Both the position numbers and the translations under genes were made by a program. The notes beneath the pieces were generated by a model. It had not been told where the DNA came from. It did not search any database and saw only the letters and a list, made by a program, of their open reading frames with translations. From Streptococcus sp. 68 (GTDB lineage: Bacteria; Bacillota; Bacilli; Lactobacillales; Streptococcaceae): DNA of 35,798 nucleotides. Below are positions 35,531 to 35,798 of this stretch, piece by piece. The first letter of the stretch is position 1. Each line of letters opens with the position of its first letter. The stretch covers positions 39,520-75,317 of the forward strand of contig NZ_VMMX01000003.1 in NCBI RefSeq assembly GCF_013277415.1, in the 5' to 3' direction.

Positions 35531-35675
35531 ATACTCAGTGAAAAGCAAAGATTAAACTAGGAAGCTAGCTGTAGGCTTCTCATAGAACAGCTTTGAGGTT
35601 GCAGATAAGACTTATGAGGTCACCAACATATATAATGTGAAGCTGACGTGGTTTGAATAGATTTTAGAAGAGTAT
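35531..35675. repeat. BOX element, degenerate
   Basis: It begins ATACTCAGTGAAAA with GAAGCTAGC (boxC-like), continues with GCTTTGAGGTTGCAGATA, and ends with GCTGACGTGGTTTGAA and a GAAGAGTAT-like tail (boxA-like). The GCTGACGTGGTTTGAA core is the well-known BOX signature. It is directly followed by the IS630 fragment. Confidence 0.82.
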
Positions 35676-35783
35676 GAGTTGGAAGTTTTAATGGATAATG
35701 CAAGATTCCATAGAATGGGTAAGCTAGAGTTCTTATGTGAAGAGTTTGGCCATAAACTTTTACCTCTTCCTCCCTACTCATCT
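35676..35783 (+). pseudogene. IS630-Spn1 transposase fragment
   Basis: An open stretch that translates to MDNARFHRMGKLEFLCEEFG and then HKLLPLPPYS. This is the DDE-type C-terminal part of the IS630-Spn1 transposase, with the second catalytic Asp in MDNARFH. Both ends of the gene are missing, and the third catalytic region (normally YNPIEKTW) is replaced by a new BOX-like sequence and a TGA stop. It is a dead remnant between two BOX elements. Confidence 0.85.
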
Positions 35784-35798
35784 TATACTCAATGAAAA
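35783..35798. repeat. Start of a further BOX element
   Basis: TTATACTCAATGAAAA at the window end is the typical outer end (boxC side) of a BOX repeat. The remainder lies beyond the window. Confidence 0.6.

Overview
The window is a piece of a Streptococcus chromosome from the mitis group (S. pneumoniae, S. pseudopneumoniae or S. mitis). The evidence is the gene order tmk-holB-yabA-rsmI, trmFO-pyrH-frr-cvfB, comEA-comEC, infC-rpmI-rplT, pyrK-pyrDb-lytB-pavA, ybeY-dgkA-era-mutM-coaE-pmrA, rnr-smpB-tehB, coiA-pepF-prsA, together with a choline-binding LytB, BOX-type repeats at both ends and an IS630-Spn1 remnant. The species cannot be fixed from this sequence alone. Almost all genes lie on the + strand; only pavA is reversed.

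Layout. 1-3186: part of a BOX element, then a DNA replication and rRNA methylation operon (tmk, holB, yabA, rsmI), a terminator, and an unusual 49-bp tandem hairpin array that forms the leader of trmFO. 3187-8811: tRNA and RNA metabolism and ribosome recycling (trmFO, pyrH, frr, cvfB, a YozE-family gene, phoH) and a GNAT acetyltransferase. 8813-11749: the late-competence DNA-uptake operon comEA-comEC behind a SigX com-box. 11750-13903: a long leader with a tyrosine-rich small ORF, then a two-gene ABC-2 type exporter. 13904-15424: the infC-rpmI-rplT operon with an attenuator leader; IF3 appears to start at AUA. 15444-17822: gloA, then a PyrR-type attenuator and pyrK-pyrDb. 17885-21385: lytB converging on pavA over a shared terminator. 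21416-30089: housekeeping genes in tightly overlapping runs (ybeY, dgkA, era, mutM, coaE, pmrA, rpmG, secG, rnr, smpB, tehB). 30098-31836: a hicAB toxin-antitoxin pair between two copies of one terminator plus com-box segment, then the competence gene coiA. 31855-35489: pepF, an O-methyltransferase and the lipoprotein foldase prsA behind a probable CiaR site. 35531-35798: a BOX element, an IS630 fragment and the start of a further BOX.

How the parts work together. Two late-competence units, comEA-comEC and coiA, share one promoter layout: a preceding-gene terminator whose T-tract runs into a com-box about 20 nt before the start codon. The most striking observation is that the segment in front of coiA is duplicated, with hicAB between the copies. 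The upstream copy carries a perfect TACGAATA and the copy at coiA carries TTCGAATA. HicAB also has its own consensus sigma-A promoter with a palindrome over the -10. The module could therefore be both autoregulated and switched on in competence. Other points of interest are the trmFO leader array, the tyrosine-rich ORF, the substituted metal ligands in the ComEC beta-lactamase-like domain, and several attenuator leaders. No tRNA, rRNA or CRISPR was seen.
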